A stretch of DNA of 6,738 bases, taken from the NCBI GenBank assembly GCA_021805585.1, contig JAJZEY010000173.1:1-6738 (forward strand). The letters run 5' to 3'. Every line of letters begins with the position of its first letter. Positions within the stretch are counted from its first letter, which is position 1. Positions 6,463-6,738 of this stretch are shown here, piece after piece. The position numbers and the translations under genes are program-made. This stretch comes from Planctomycetota bacterium. GTDB lineage: Bacteria; Planctomycetota; Phycisphaerae; WQYP01. Below the pieces are notes generated by a model, which saw nothing but the letters and a program-made list of their open reading frames with translations, was not told where the DNA came from and did no database searches.

Positions 6463-6738
6463 TCACAATAGTGTGGACTGTAATTTTCGATTCTTGAATT
6501 GCAGCGTGATCTGCTGGGAGCCTTGGGCAAAATTCAACAGCGTGTCACCAAGGCATTCCTTGCGCCAGCCGCGCATCACCGGATGACCATCGGTCGCCGA
6601 ACCGGAAAAGACCGCATCCGCCAGCGCCAGCACCTGACTTTGCGATGTCACCACGCCCGTGCAGACGGACTGCCCAAGGCAAATGCTTTGCGCTGCGGCC
6701 CACAACGATTCCCCAAACACTCGGCTTTCCGGTGTGTC
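6463..6738 (-). CDS. rnd: Ribonuclease D, C-terminal part (runs off the window)
   Basis: The last 91 codons of a minus-strand gene whose 5' end lies beyond 6738; the frame is open to the window edge. The tail has the look of RNase D C-termini: a helical segment (LWAAAQSICLGQSV, then LALADAVFSG) like the HRDC-type region, then MRGWRKECLGDTLLNFAQGS, matching the usual GWRxExxGxxLLxxxxG ending. RNase D is a 3'-5' exoribonuclease of the DEDD family that trims tRNA and other stable RNA 3' ends. Its catalytic domain would be outside the window, so activity cannot be judged. It stops with TGA at 6463-6465, 10 bases before asnB. The assignment rests on this tail only; another HRDC-containing protein is the main alternative. 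Confidence 0.65.
   Translation of the reverse strand, partial: DTPESRVFGESLWAAAQSICLGQSVCTGVVTSQSQVLALADAVFSGSATDGHPVMRGWRKECLGDTLLNFAQGSQQITLQFKNRKLQSTLL

Noticed and set aside
5721..6497. 258-residue plus-strand frame inside asnB
   Set aside because: It is antisense to the conserved AsnB coding sequence, is rich in Arg and Gln, and shows no family motif; it is a GC-driven shadow.
6453..6530. 26-residue N-terminal extension of AsnB from TTG 6530
   Set aside because: Cys must be residue 2 after Met removal for the glutaminase, and the extension overlaps the upstream gene.
1..6738. CRISPR array, transposase or phage genes
   Set aside because: No regularly spaced direct repeats, no transposase-like or phage-like reading frames, and no flanking target-site duplications were visible.

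Overview
The window looks like bacterial chromosome, moderately GC-rich by eye, from a PEP-CTERM/exosortase-bearing lineage. Planctomycetota (Phycisphaerae-like) is the best guess and Verrucomicrobiota the alternative. This rests on a PEP-CTERM protein ending in PEP, a hydrophobic segment and RRRR, a Tat-exported plant-polysaccharide hydrolase, and a dyad repeat built of CGCGGAT-type units. The taxonomic call is inference; no rRNA or other marker gene is present.

Layout: positions 1-744 hold no gene I can defend, only a weak minus-strand reading frame. Positions 745-873 form a long imperfect inverted repeat whose arms each contain three 9-bp units. Then, on the plus strand, comes a complete glycoside hydrolase family 74 (xyloglucanase-type) gene (1013-3265) with a Tat signal and a lipobox-like cysteine region, followed by a terminator-like hairpin. 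A second plus-strand gene (3532-4251) encodes a small secreted PEP-CTERM protein. It has a strong Shine-Dalgarno, a leader hairpin, and a convincing Rho-independent terminator at 4321-4364. The right third is on the minus strand: the 3' end of a gene that looks like ribonuclease D (6463-6738, running off the window), then a complete glutamine-dependent asparagine synthetase (4569-6452) starting 10 nt after the rnd stop, so probably one transcript. The two plus-strand genes converge on asnB across a 317-bp intergenic stretch rich in small stem-loops.

How the genes may work together: the GH74 enzyme would cleave xyloglucan at or outside the cell surface. The PEP-CTERM protein would be exported and processed by an exosortase encoded elsewhere, and may sit in the cell envelope or extracellular matrix. 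AsnB makes asparagine from aspartate, or, if it is the amidotransferase subtype found with exosortase/EPS loci, modifies an envelope component. These links are suggestions from proximity only. I see no clearly novel multi-gene system; the most unusual elements are the dyad repeat and the lipobox-bearing Tat GH74.
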